The translations under genes were made by a program, and so were the position numbers. The notes below the pieces were generated by a model, which saw nothing but the letters and a program-made list of their open reading frames with translations, had not been told where the DNA came from and made no database searches. From Halanaerobium salsuginis (GTDB lineage Bacteria > Bacillota > Halanaerobiia > Halanaerobiales > Halanaerobiaceae): DNA of 64,000 bases. The stretch is from the NCBI RefSeq assembly GCF_900114545.1, contig NZ_FOTI01000006.1:1-64000 (forward strand), written 5' to 3'. This document shows positions 11,226 to 19,615 of the stretch, piece by piece; position 1 is the first letter of the stretch, and every line of letters starts with the position of its first letter.

Positions 11226-11504
11226 TTGGTAGAAGAGAAAAAGGTTGTAATCACAAATAAGACCGGTCTGCATGCCCGGCCTGCAGCTCAGTTTGTTCAG
11301 AAGGCAGGAAAATTTGATTCAAAAATAGAAATTATTTTTGAAGAAAAAGAAGTTAATGCAAAGAGTATTATGGGTGTAATGAGTCTTGGTGTTGGTAAAG
11401 GTAATGAAATTACTGTTAGAGCTGATGGAGAAGATGCTCAAGAGGCAATAAAAGAATTAGTAGAGTTTATTGAAGTTGAAATGGCCAAGGAGGATGAAGA
11501 GTAG
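11226..11504 (+). CDS. ptsH: Phosphocarrier protein HPr
   Basis: General PTS phosphocarrier of 92 residues when started at TTG 11226. AAAGG (11212-11216) is nine bases from that TTG but abuts an in-frame ATG at 11217, so the TTG is preferred. His16 in TGLHARPA takes phosphate from EI. Ser47 in NAKSIMGVMSL matches the regulatory Ser46 of Gram-positive HPr, target of HPr kinase/phosphorylase. The C-terminus is slightly longer than the usual 88 residues. Stop overlaps the GTG start of ptsI by one base. Probable clients are DhaM next door and GlpK upstream. Confidence 0.93.
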   Translation: MVEEKKVVITNKTGLHARPAAQFVQKAGKFDSKIEIIFEEKEVNAKSIMGVMSLGVGKGNEITVRADGEDAQEAIKELVEFIEVEMAKEDEE

Positions 11505-13222
11505 TGATTTTAATTGAAGGAATCGCTGCTTCACCAGGGATTGCAATTGGAAAAACTTTACTAAAAAAAGAAGAAAATATAGAGATAAATAAAGAAAATA
11601 TAACTGAAAATGAAATAGAGAATGAACTAGAGAAACTTCATTCTGCGTTAGATGATGCAAAAGAATCCTTAGAGGAATTAAGGCAAGATACTGCAGAAAA
11701 ATTGGGTGATGAGAAGGCAGAAATTTTTGCTGCTCACTTAATGATTTTAGATGATCCAGAAGTTATACCAGCCTTTGAAAATAAGATCAAAGATGATAAG
11801 TTGAATGCTGCTGCTGCTGTTAAATCTGTAGTAGATCAATATGCAGCAATGTTTGCTGCTATGGATGATGAGTATCTGCGGGAAAGAGGATCTGATATTA
11901 AAGATGTTGGCATGAGAGTAATTAAAAATTTACTTGGTGTTAATACTATTTCAGATCAAATAGAAGATAATGTAGTAATTATTGCAGAAGATTTAACTCC
12001 TTCTGATACAGCTCAACTAGATACTGATAAAGTTCTGGCTTTTTTAACTAAAGAAGGTTCAAGAACTTCTCATTCTGCTATTATGGCCCGTTCACTTGGT
12101 ATTCCAGCTGTTGTTGGTTTGGGAACAGAATTGCTTGAAAAAGCAGAGAATGGGATTGAAATAATAGTAGATGGTAATAGTGGCAAAATTTATTTTGAGC
12201 CTGATCAAACTACTTTAGATGATTATAAGGTTAAGCTTGCTGATTATGAAGCAGAACTTGAACGGTTATTGAGTTATAAAGATCAAAAAGCAGCCAGTAA
12301 AGATGGCTATGAAGTTGAAGTAGTTGGTAACATGGGTAATTTGGCTGATGTAGATCCCATTCTGGAAAATGGTGGTGAAGGTGTTGGTCTTTTCAGAAGT
12401 GAATTTCTTTATATGGATCGTGATCAGTTACCAACTGAAGAAGAACAATTTGAAGTTTATAAAGAAGTAGCAGAAAAAATGGGTGAAAGGCCTGTTGTTA
12501 TTAGAACACTTGATGTTGGGGGAGATAAGGATATTCCTTACCTTGATTTTCCAGCTGAGATGAATCCCTTTTTGGGTTATCGTGCTATTCGAGTTTGTCT
12601 GGAAAGAGATGATATATTCAAACCACAATTACGGGCCTTACTTAGGGCAAGTAATTATGGTAATCTAAAAATCATGTTTCCGATGATTTCTTCAGTCAGA
12701 GAGCTTTTAGCTGCTAAGTCTAAACTTGCTGAAGTTAAAACTGAACTTGAAAAAGAAGGTCATAAATTCAATCAGAATATAGAAGTTGGTATGATGATTG
12801 AAATTCCAGCTGCTGTAATGATAGCAGATCATTTAGCAAAAGAAGTTGATTTCTTTAGCATTGGAACTAATGATTTGATTCAGTACACTGTAGCTGTTGA
12901 TAGAACAAATGAAAAAATTGCTAAAATGCATACTCCTTATCATCCTGCTGTATTACGATTAATTAAACAGACAATTTCAGCTGCTCATGAAGCTGGTATC
13001 TGGGTAGGAATGTGTGGAGAAGCTGCTGGGGATGAACTACTATTGCCATTTTTACTTGGGGCTGGTCTTGATGAGTTTAGTATGAGTGCCGTTTCAATTT
13101 TAAAGATCAAAGAAATTCTTTCTCAGTGGGAAAAATCTGAAGCTGAATCTGAAGTTGCAGAAATTTTAGCTTTAAGTACAGTGGCAGAGGTTAAGGATTA
13201 TTTAACTAAATTAAAAAAGTAA
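11504..13222 (+). CDS. ptsI: Phosphoenolpyruvate-protein phosphotransferase (PTS enzyme I)
   Basis: Full-length EI of 572 residues that moves phosphate from PEP to HPr. The phosphohistidine is His190 in EGSRTSHSAIMARSLGIP. The C-terminal PEP-binding barrel has GVGLFRSEFLYMDR and the metal and active-site segment SIGTNDLIQYTVAVDR, with MCGEAAGD near the end. GTG start overlaps the ptsH stop; AAGGAGG at 11488-11494 lies nine bases upstream. Being complete, it can drive DhaM without another EI. A hairpin terminator follows. Confidence 0.96.
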   Translation: MILIEGIAASPGIAIGKTLLKKEENIEINKENITENEIENELEKLHSALDDAKESLEELRQDTAEKLGDEKAEIFAAHLMILDDPEVIPAFENKIKDDKLNAAAAVKSVVDQYAAMFAAMDDEYLRERGSDIKDVGMRVIKNLLGVNTISDQIEDNVVIIAEDLTPSDTAQLDTDKVLAFLTKEGSRTSHSAIMARSLGIPAVVGLGTELLEKAENGIEIIVDGNSGKIYFEPDQTTLDDYKVKLADYEAELERLLSYKDQKAASKDGYEVEVVGNMGNLADVDPILENGGEGVGLFRSEFLYMDRDQLPTEEEQFEVYKEVAEKMGERPVVIRTLDVGGDKDIPYLDFPAEMNPFLGYRAIRVCLERDDIFKPQLRALLRASNYGNLKIMFPMISSVRELLAAKSKLAEVKTELEKEGHKFNQNIEVGMMIEIPAAVMIADHLAKEVDFFSIGTNDLIQYTVAVDRTNEKIAKMHTPYHPAVLRLIKQTISAAHEAGIWVGMCGEAAGDELLLPFLLGAGLDEFSMSAVSILKIKEILSQWEKSEAESEVAEILALSTVAEVKDYLTKLKK

Positions 13223-13290
13223 GCATAATCAAATAACAGTATGATGATTACTTTAAATTACTAAATAAATTTAAAGTTAATATTTTTATT

Positions 13291-13322
13291 AATCCGGATA
13301 GTCGGAAACTGCTATCCGGATT
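13291..13322 (+). terminator. Terminator after ptsI
   Basis: AATCCGGATAG (13291-13301) pairs perfectly with CTATCCGGATT (13312-13322) around a ten-base loop, followed by a short T-rich tail. It lies about 70 bases after ptsI and before the fusion gene, and closes the glycerol/DHA region. Confidence 0.8.
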
Positions 13323-13352
13323 TTATCAATCTAAAGTTGATGAGGTGCTTTT

Positions 13353-14159
13353 ATGTCAGAGAAAAAAGAAAAGTTTAATCAGTTTAGACAGAAGATGAAT
13401 CAAGTTATTTTAAAGCAAGGTGATTTAAATACTAAACGATTTTTTAATCTTGATCAGCGAGTTTATGAAGATGGTAAGTTAAGTAAATCAACTAAGGAAT
13501 TACTTGGTCTGACCGCTTCTTTAGTTTTACGCTGTGATGATTGCATTAGCTATCATATTCTTGAAGCCTGGGAGTCAGGTTGGTCTAAGGAGGAGCTTTA
13601 TGAAGCAATGAATATTGCTTTAATAGTAGGGGGATCAATTGTAATACCTCACTTAAGAAGAGCAGCTGAATTACTTGAAGAATTAGATCAACAAGTTGAA
13701 TCTAATACTGATTTACAGAGCTTTAAAAAATTTAAAGTTTATACAGACGGATCCTGTCTTGGTAATCCTGGACCCGGTGGCTATGCTGCTTATATAATTT
13801 TTAATAATGGAGAACAAGAAAAAGTAGTGAGTGGGGCTTTGAAAGATACAACCAATAATCAGATGGAGTTAAAAGCTGTGATAGAAGCACTTAAAGTACT
13901 GCCAGTTGATTCTGAAATTGAGTTGTACAGTGATTCTGCTTATGTTTTAAATGGTTTATCAAAATGGTTAAATAGCTGGAAAAATAATAATTGGCTGACA
14001 GCTGCTAAAAAAGAAGTTGCTAATAAAGAATTATGGCAGGAGTTAGATCACCTTGCTGGCAGTTTTAAGCTTAGCTACCAGAAGGTTAAAGGCCATAGTG
14101 GTGATCACTATAATGAAAAAGCAGATAAATTGGCTCAAAAAAAAGCAGCAGAAATTTAA
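13353..14159 (+). CDS. Fusion: AhpD/CMD-like thiol domain + ribonuclease HI
   Basis: A 268-residue two-domain protein. Residues about 20-112 form a carboxymuconolactone decarboxylase/AhpD-like domain with Glu49, Cys61, Cys64 and His68, spaced E-x11-C-x2-C-x3-H as in the peroxidase AhpD. Residues about 127-268 are an RNase HI domain with the catalytic acids D132 (YTDGS), E172 (MELKAV), D194 (SDSAYV) and D258, plus His248. It would degrade RNA in RNA-DNA hybrids; the thiol domain may reduce peroxides or act as a redox sensor. ATG start with TGAGGTGC upstream. It converges with perR, the two stops overlapping by four bases. No frameshift is needed to join the domains. Confidence 0.88.
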   Translation: MSEKKEKFNQFRQKMNQVILKQGDLNTKRFFNLDQRVYEDGKLSKSTKELLGLTASLVLRCDDCISYHILEAWESGWSKEELYEAMNIALIVGGSIVIPHLRRAAELLEELDQQVESNTDLQSFKKFKVYTDGSCLGNPGPGGYAAYIIFNNGEQEKVVSGALKDTTNNQMELKAVIEALKVLPVDSEIELYSDSAYVLNGLSKWLNSWKNNNWLTAAKKEVANKELWQELDHLAGSFKLSYQKVKGHSGDHYNEKADKLAQKKAAEI

Positions 14160-14548
14160 TTTTTCTGCTGACATTCTGGACAAATTCCATGAAATTCAAG
14201 GCGATGTGAATTAGCAATGAATCCAGTTTCAGAATTTATCTTTTTATTTAAATTTAAACCAAAGTCAAGCTCAAGGTCATAAACTCGACCACATTTTTCA
14301 CAGCGAAAATGATAATGTTGTTCAGGATTGCCATCATAACGACTGTGGTTACTTCCATAATCAAGAACTTTGATTTTTCCACTTTCAGCTAATACATTTA
14401 AGTTTCGATAAACAGTACCCAGACTAATATTAGGTATTTCTGCTCTAACTTTTTCATAAATCCAGTCAGCTGTTGGATGAATTTTGGTATTTTTTAATAT
14501 TTTTAAGATTGCTTTGCGTTGTTTAGTCATGCGTGTTTTTTTTGCCAT
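14156..14548 (-). CDS. perR: Fur-family peroxide repressor PerR
   Basis: A 130-residue metal-dependent repressor: winged helix (residues 1-70, NISLGTVYRNLNVL recognition helix) then dimer domain. The structural zinc site is CEKC (83, 86) and CPEC near the C-terminus. The regulatory metal ligands match PerR rather than Fur: H24, D72, H78, H80 and D91 keep the spacing of Bacillus PerR H37, D85, H91, H93 and D104. It likely senses peroxide through iron-catalysed oxidation. It has AAGGAGG before the ATG, its own promoter and a Fur/PerR box in the leader. The neighbouring fusion gene carries an AhpD-like domain. Confidence 0.9.
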   Translation of the reverse strand: MAKKTRMTKQRKAILKILKNTKIHPTADWIYEKVRAEIPNISLGTVYRNLNVLAESGKIKVLDYGSNHSRYDGNPEQHYHFRCEKCGRVYDLELDFGLNLNKKINSETGFIANSHRLEFHGICPECQQKN

Positions 14549-14567
14549 AACGGCCTCCTTTTATTAT

Positions 14568-14582
14568 TGATAATCATTATTA
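14568..14582. promoter_or_regulatory. PerR/Fur operator (7-1-7 box)
   Basis: TGATAATCATTATTA at 14568-14582 matches the 7-1-7 consensus TGATAATnATTATCA at all but one base. It lies between the perR promoter and the perR ribosome site on the minus strand, just past the expected transcription start, the place for autorepression. Confidence 0.85.
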
Positions 14583-14595
14583 GTCTTATAAATTA

Positions 14596-14624
14596 ATATT
14601 AGCAGAAATTGCTGCTGAATTCAA
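14596..14624 (-). promoter_or_regulatory. Sigma-A promoter of perR
   Basis: On the minus strand, -35 TTGAAT (14624-14619) and -10 TAATAT (14601-14596) are 17 bases apart. Transcription would begin near 14589, just before the PerR/Fur box. Five of six matches in the -35 box and four of six in the -10. Confidence 0.65.
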
Positions 14625-14706
14625 GTCTAATCTAATAATAACTAATAAAGTAACAATAGTTGTAGTTGAGTTGAGTATAGAAATTAGAAAATGAAGGGTG
14701 ATTATT

Positions 14707-15720
14707 TTGTCAACAGAGTCAAAAAATGAGCAAAAAAGAATTTTAACTGGAGATAGACCAACTGGTAAATTACATTTAGGTCATTATGTAGGTAGTCTTC
14801 AGAATAGAGTTGAGTTACAGGATAAATATGAAACATTTTTAATTATAGCTGATGTTCAGGCCCTGACAACCAATTTTGATCGTCCAGAACAGTTGAGTAA
14901 TGATGTGAGACAGGTTGCAAGGGATTATTTAGCAGCAGGAATTGATCCTGAGAAAACAACTATTTTTGTCCAATCAATGGTTCCAGAGATTGCTGAATTA
15001 ACTATCTTCTATTCAATGATTATTACAGTCAATCAGTTGCGACATAACCCGACTATTAAATCAGAAGCTGAACAGTATGGATATCGAGAAATGACATATG
15101 GATTTTTGGGTTATCCAGTTAGCCAGGCAGCAGATATTACTTTTTGCCGAGCTAATTTAGTACCGGTGGGAGAAGATCAGATCCCTCACATTGAACAAAC
15201 AAGAAAAATTGTACGTAAGTTTAATAATATGTATGGTGATATTTTTCCAGAGCCAGAAGCATTAATTAGTAAATTTCCGCGTTTAATGGGACTTGATGGG
15301 AAAAGTAAAATGAGTAAAAGTCTAAATAATGCTATTTTTCTTAGTGATTCGGCAGAAGAAGTAACAGAAAAAATAAGACAGGCTAAAACAGATCCAGCTA
15401 GAATTCATAAAGATGATCCCGGCCATCCAGAGGTATGCACTGTCTATCATTATCATCAGGCATTTAATCAGTCTGCTGCAGCAGAGATTGCCAGCCAATG
15501 TCGAGCAGGTAAAATTGGTTGTGTAGGCTGTAAAAAATTATTGGCTGAAAAATTGAACGAATTCTTAGCACCTATGCATAATAGAAGAGAAAAATATCTT
15601 GCTAAGCCAGAATTAGTTGATCAAATACTGCTAGCAGGTACTGAAAAAGCTCGACAGGAAGCAGCTAAAACAATGGCTAAAGTTAGGTCTGCTATGAAAA
15701 TAAACTATTTTACCAGTTGA
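14707..15720 (+). CDS. trpS: Tryptophanyl-tRNA synthetase
   Basis: Class I aminoacyl-tRNA synthetase of 337 residues that charges tRNA-Trp. The HIGH-type motif is HLGH (residues 23-26, in GKLHLGHYVGS) and the KMSKS loop is seen in GKSKMSKSLNNAI. GEDQIPHIEQTRKIVRKFN is the usual ATP-side segment. TTG 14707 is preferred over an in-frame GTG at 14698, which overlaps the ribosome site AAGGGTGA. No T-box is seen in the 150-base region upstream, unlike ileS in this window. Confidence 0.95.
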   Translation: MSTESKNEQKRILTGDRPTGKLHLGHYVGSLQNRVELQDKYETFLIIADVQALTTNFDRPEQLSNDVRQVARDYLAAGIDPEKTTIFVQSMVPEIAELTIFYSMIITVNQLRHNPTIKSEAEQYGYREMTYGFLGYPVSQAADITFCRANLVPVGEDQIPHIEQTRKIVRKFNNMYGDIFPEPEALISKFPRLMGLDGKSKMSKSLNNAIFLSDSAEEVTEKIRQAKTDPARIHKDDPGHPEVCTVYHYHQAFNQSAAAEIASQCRAGKIGCVGCKKLLAEKLNEFLAPMHNRREKYLAKPELVDQILLAGTEKARQEAAKTMAKVRSAMKINYFTS

Positions 15721-15783
15721 AAAATAAATTAATTAAATTTGTAAAGATTAGTTGAAAATTGGATCAAAGAGAGGTGAGTTTTG

Positions 15784-16833
15784 TTGGCTGCAAAAAAATT
15801 AAAGTTAGCTTTGCTTTTTGGTGGCCGTTCTGCTGAACATGAAGTTGCTATTTTGTCAGCACGTTCAATTATACAGGCTTTAGACAAAAACAAATATGAT
15901 ATTTATCCTCTAGCAATTTCAAGAACTGGTAAATTTTTATCACTCGCAGAATCAAAAAATATTTTACAAGGTAAGCAGAAAAATATTCCTGATTTATCTA
16001 GGAAAAGCATAATTACTGCTCAGCTTATTGAATTTTTAACAACTGAGATAGAGCTTGTTTTTCCTGTTTTACACGGTCCATATGGAGAAGATGGTAAAAT
16101 ACAGGGCTTTTTAGACACACTTAATCTTAATTATATTGGTTGTCAAGTAGAAGCCTCTGTGCTGGGAATGGATAAAGCTATAATGAAAAAAATTTTTGCT
16201 TATCATAAAATTCCACAGGCTAAATTCTCCATATTAGAAAAAAATTATTTTGATTCAGCTGATTTAGAAAAACTTTATCAAAAATATCAAATGAAATTAG
16301 GAATGCCTTGTTTTGTTAAACCAGCTAATATGGGATCCAGTATTGGTATTAATAAGATTAATGGTTTTGCTAGTTTTAAGTCTGCACTGAAAGACGCTTT
16401 TACTTATGATCAAAAAGTAATTCTGGAAAGTTATATTGAAGCAAGAGAAGTAGAATCAGCTGTTTTAGAAACAGCTGATCAGCTAGTTGTATCAGCTGCT
16501 GGAGAAATTATATCTGATCATGATTTTTATGATTATCAGGCAAAATATAAGTCTGGTAATAGTAAGCTGTTAATTCCTGCTCCTATTTCGGCTTCAGTTC
16601 AGTCTAAAATTAAACAGCTTTCCCGCCAGGCTTTTAAAGCAATTGGAGCGCGCGGTATTTCAAGGCTTGACTTTTTTATCACTGAAAAAAAAGAAGTACT
16701 AGTCAATGAAATTAACACAATGCCTGGTTTTACAGAATTTAGTATGTATCCCTTGCTTTTTAAAGAGGCTGGATTAGAGTATAGTCAGCTGCTTGATAAA
16801 TTAATTACTATGGCTATGGCAGCTGATAATTAA
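15784..16833 (+). CDS. ddl: D-alanine--D-alanine ligase
   Basis: ATP-grasp ligase of about 349 residues making the D-Ala-D-Ala dipeptide of peptidoglycan. The N-terminal GGRSAEHEV, the glycine-rich MGSSIGI loop, and the EINTMPGFTEFSMYP metal/substrate segment are present. FYDYQAKY keeps the tyrosine typical of D-Ala rather than D-lactate ligases, so a vancomycin-resistance type is unlikely. Two consecutive TTG codons (15781, 15784) can start it; the second has better spacing from AGAGGTGA. dinB begins directly after its stop. MurF in the window uses the product. Confidence 0.93.
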   Translation: MAAKKLKLALLFGGRSAEHEVAILSARSIIQALDKNKYDIYPLAISRTGKFLSLAESKNILQGKQKNIPDLSRKSIITAQLIEFLTTEIELVFPVLHGPYGEDGKIQGFLDTLNLNYIGCQVEASVLGMDKAIMKKIFAYHKIPQAKFSILEKNYFDSADLEKLYQKYQMKLGMPCFVKPANMGSSIGINKINGFASFKSALKDAFTYDQKVILESYIEAREVESAVLETADQLVVSAAGEIISDHDFYDYQAKYKSGNSKLLIPAPISASVQSKIKQLSRQAFKAIGARGISRLDFFITEKKEVLVNEINTMPGFTEFSMYPLLFKEAGLEYSQLLDKLITMAMAADN

Positions 16834-17994
16834 ATGAAAAACTTGCAGATTTTACATGCGGATATGGATGCTTTTTTTTCATCTGTTGAACAGCGAGAAA
16901 ATCCTGAGTTAAAGGGTAAGCCGGTTATTGTAGGTGGAGTAAGCAGGCGGGGAGTAGTTGCAACTGCTTCCTATGAAGCTAGAAAATTCGGGGTGCATTC
17001 TGCTATGCCAGTTGCTCAAGCTAGAAAATTATGCCCCCAGGGAATATATTTGCCTAGCCGTCACCAACTTTATCAGCAAGTTTCAAGAGAAATATTTAGT
17101 ATTCTAGATAAATATACTCCTTTAGTTGAAAAACTATCAATTGATGAAGCCTTTTTAGATATAAAAGGCTGTGAAAGATTATATGGAAATCCAGTTAAGA
17201 TTGCTAAGTTAATTAAAGCAGATGTAAAGCAACAAACTGAGCTAACAATTTCAATTGGGCTTTCAATTAATAAATTTCTGGCTAAACTTGCCTCTGATTA
17301 TGATAAGCCGGATGGTTTAACTATTGTTAATGCTAATAGTGTAAAATCGTTTCTGGCCGATTTAGATATTAAAAAGATCTGGGGAGTTGGAGATGCTTTT
17401 GCTGCACAGCTGGCTCAACTTAATATTTTTAAAGTAAGAGATGTTTGGCCTTATTCTCAGGAAGAACTGCGAAATCGTTTTGGTAAAGCAGGAAGTAAGC
17501 TGTTTTTGCTATGCAGGGGGATTGATCAGCGGCAAGTTAGTCCTGGAAGTGAAATTAAATCTGTTAGTCATGAGGAAACATTTGCTGAAAATTTATTAGA
17601 TAAGGATAAACTGCTGGCTTATCTATTTAAAATGAGTGAAAAAGTTTCCTTTCGTCTGCATAGTAATTCTTTAAAAGGAAAAACAGTCTTTATTAAGATT
17701 CGTTATGCAGATTTTTCTACCCTTAACAGACAAATTTCACCGGCTGATCCAGTTGCCAGCGCTGAAAAAATTTATTATTTAGCAAAAGAATTGTTGGAAA
17801 GTAATGAGCTTTTTTCTCATCCGGTTCGTTTATTGGGAGTTGGTGTAGCTAATCTAACTGCGCAAAAACAGCAGCAGCTTAATTTATTTACTAAACCTGA
17901 CCAGAATAATAAGTTAGATGAAACTATTGATGAATTGAAGCGGAAATATGGATTCGAAAAAATTTCTAGAGCTAGAAAACTTTATCTTGACTAA
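16834..17994 (+). CDS. dinB: DNA polymerase IV (Y family)
   Basis: Translesion polymerase of 386 residues. The catalytic carboxylates appear in HADMDAFFSSVEQ near the N-terminus and in LSIDEAFLD near residue 105. A helix-hairpin-helix region (KIWGVGDAFAAQL) and the little-finger domain follow. The sequence QLNLF at 348-352 is a sliding-clamp-binding motif. The ATG is directly after the ddl stop with no gap, so translation is probably coupled. No LexA-type SOS box was recognised upstream. Confidence 0.94.
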   Translation: MKNLQILHADMDAFFSSVEQRENPELKGKPVIVGGVSRRGVVATASYEARKFGVHSAMPVAQARKLCPQGIYLPSRHQLYQQVSREIFSILDKYTPLVEKLSIDEAFLDIKGCERLYGNPVKIAKLIKADVKQQTELTISIGLSINKFLAKLASDYDKPDGLTIVNANSVKSFLADLDIKKIWGVGDAFAAQLAQLNIFKVRDVWPYSQEELRNRFGKAGSKLFLLCRGIDQRQVSPGSEIKSVSHEETFAENLLDKDKLLAYLFKMSEKVSFRLHSNSLKGKTVFIKIRYADFSTLNRQISPADPVASAEKIYYLAKELLESNELFSHPVRLLGVGVANLTAQKQQQLNLFTKPDQNNKLDETIDELKRKYGFEKISRARKLYLD

Positions 17995-18076
17995 TGATTA
18001 TTTGATTTTTAAAGTTTAATTTAAGCACAGGATATTAAAAAAATAAAATTAAACTAAATAAAGTTTATTAAATTGG

Positions 18077-18101
18077 CCACCTTTTTAGGTGGTTTTATTT
18101 T
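18077..18101 (+). terminator. Terminator after dinB
   Basis: CCACCT (18077-18082) pairs with AGGTGG (18087-18092) around a short T loop, and is followed by TTTTATTTTTTT. It separates the ddl-dinB transcript from the division and wall cluster. Confidence 0.85.
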
Positions 18102-18162
18102 TTTATTAAATTTTTATTAAATAAAGAGGATTTTTCCTTAAGATGTAGAATAGTGTTATTAA

Positions 18163-18202
18163 GTGGTACAAAGTGGAGTAAAAGGGTAGAAAGTGGGAAG
18201 TG
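18163..18202 (+). promoter_or_regulatory. MraZ operator: four 10-bp direct repeats
   Basis: Four units in exact ten-base phase start at 18163 (GTGGTACAAA), 18173 (GTGGAGTAAA), 18183 (AGGGTAGAAA) and 18193 (GTGGGAAGTG). GTGG boxes at ten-base spacing upstream of mraZ are the known binding site of the MraZ repressor, which controls the dcw operon including itself. The third box is the weakest. The last one overlaps the mraZ ribosome site. Confidence 0.88.
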
Positions 18203-18207
18203 ATATT

Positions 18208-18639
18208 ATGTTTATGGGTGAATACACACATAATATGGATAAAAAAGGACGCTTAATTATTCCTGCTAAGATAAGAGATGAGTTAGAGGAAAAATTTGTT
18301 ATCACCCGTGGCCTGGATAATTGCCTTTTTCTCTATCCAATGCCGGAATGGAAAAAATTAGAAGAAAAATTAACTTCACTACCTATGACAAGTAAAAATG
18401 CCAGAAACTTTGTTAGATTTTTCTTTTCTGGAGCTAACGAATGTGAGTTAGATAAGCAGGGGAGGGTATCACTGCCTTTGAATTTGAGAGACTTTGCTCA
18501 ATTTGAAAGAGAAATTGTAATTGTTGGTCTGGCGAATAGACTAGAACTCTGGGCCAAAGAAAAATGGGACAGCTATCTTGGTGAAGTAGAAGGATCATAT
18601 GAAGATATTGCTGATGCCATGGAAGAATTAGGAATCTAG
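18208..18639 (+). CDS. mraZ: Transcriptional regulator MraZ
   Basis: AbrB-like regulator of 143 residues, the same length as in Bacillus subtilis. It has two tandem swapped-hairpin domains: [23 protein letters not shown] at the start and a second [15 protein letters not shown] half. It binds the GTGG repeats directly upstream and represses the division and wall operon. The start is set at ATG 18208 because family members begin MFMGEY; an in-frame GTG at 18193 falls inside the operator. rsmH follows after 11 bases. Confidence 0.95.
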   Translation: MFMGEYTHNMDKKGRLIIPAKIRDELEEKFVITRGLDNCLFLYPMPEWKKLEEKLTSLPMTSKNARNFVRFFFSGANECELDKQGRVSLPLNLRDFAQFEREIVIVGLANRLELWAKEKWDSYLGEVEGSYEDIADAMEELGI

Positions 18640-18650
18640 AAAGGATAACT

Positions 18651-19592
18651 ATGAGTTTGGAAAATGAATTTGAACATCAAGCAGTTTTATTGGAGGAAGC
18701 AATAAACTATTTAAATATACAAGCAGACGGGATTTATTTGGATGGAACACTGGGAAGAGCAGGACATAGCTCAGCGATTTTAAAGCAACTCAATTTATCT
18801 GGTAAATTAATTGCTCTAGATAGAGACTTAGCAGCAATAGAAGCAGTTAAAAAGAAAATAAAAAATAAATCTTTAATTCTAGAACATGCTAATTTTAAAA
18901 ATTTTGATCGTGTACTTAATAATTTAGAAATTTCAGCAGTTGACGGTATGTTATTTGATTTAGGGGTTTCTTCACCGCAACTCGATAATTCAGCAAGAGG
19001 ATTTAGCTATCAAAATGATGGCCCGCTAGATATGAGGATGAATCAAAATCAAAACTTAACTGCGGCTGATATTGTTAATAGTTATTCGCAAACTGATCTT
19101 GAGAAGATAATTAGTGATTATGGAGAAGAAAATTGGGCTGCTCGAATAGCTGAATTTATTGTTAAAATGAGACAAGAAAGCAAAATTACTAGAACAGGAG
19201 AGTTAGTAGAAGTAATTAAAGCAGCTATTCCAAAAGGTGCAAGGCGTCACGGTGGGCATCCAGCTCGACGTACTTTTCAAGCTTTAAGAATAGCTACCAA
19301 TGATGAATTAGAACAGTTAAAGCTGTTAATAAATAAAGCAATTAAATTTTTAAACCCAGGTGGACGGCTGGTTATTATTAGCTTCCATTCTTTAGAAGAT
19401 AGGATTGTTAAACATAGTTTTCGAGAATTGGCAAAAGATTGTGTTTGTCCTCCTGATTTTCCAATTTGTGTCTGTGATAAAAAAGCAGAAATTAAAATTT
19501 TAACTAAAAGTCCTGTCCAGGCTCAAAAAGAAGAATTAGATAACAATCCCCGGGCCAGAAGTGCCAAACTTAGAGTAGCTGAGAAGCTTTAA
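18651..19592 (+). CDS. rsmH: 16S rRNA (cytosine1402-N4)-methyltransferase
   Basis: SAM-dependent methyltransferase of 313 residues that modifies C1402 in the decoding centre of 16S rRNA. Motif I YLDGTLGRAGHS (about 29-40) binds SAM. MLFDLGVSSPQLD, GFSYQNDGPLDMRM and IISFHSLEDRIVK are family signatures. Second gene of the dcw cluster, as in nearly all bacteria. Confidence 0.96.
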   Translation: MSLENEFEHQAVLLEEAINYLNIQADGIYLDGTLGRAGHSSAILKQLNLSGKLIALDRDLAAIEAVKKKIKNKSLILEHANFKNFDRVLNNLEISAVDGMLFDLGVSSPQLDNSARGFSYQNDGPLDMRMNQNQNLTAADIVNSYSQTDLEKIISDYGEENWAARIAEFIVKMRQESKITRTGELVEVIKAAIPKGARRHGGHPARRTFQALRIATNDELEQLKLLINKAIKFLNPGGRLVIISFHSLEDRIVKHSFRELAKDCVCPPDFPICVCDKKAEIKILTKSPVQAQKEELDNNPRARSAKLRVAEKL

Positions 19593-19615
19593 ATTATTTT
19601 GAAGGAGGAAAGAAT

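Noticed and set aside
15781-16833. VanA-type D-Ala-D-Lac ligase
   Set aside because: The FYDYQAKY tyrosine and overall motifs fit ordinary D-Ala-D-Ala ligases, and no vanH/vanX neighbours exist.
18163-18202. Short direct repeats that could suggest a CRISPR or tandem repeat array
   Set aside because: Units are ten bases with no spacers and carry GTGG upstream of mraZ, matching the MraZ operator.
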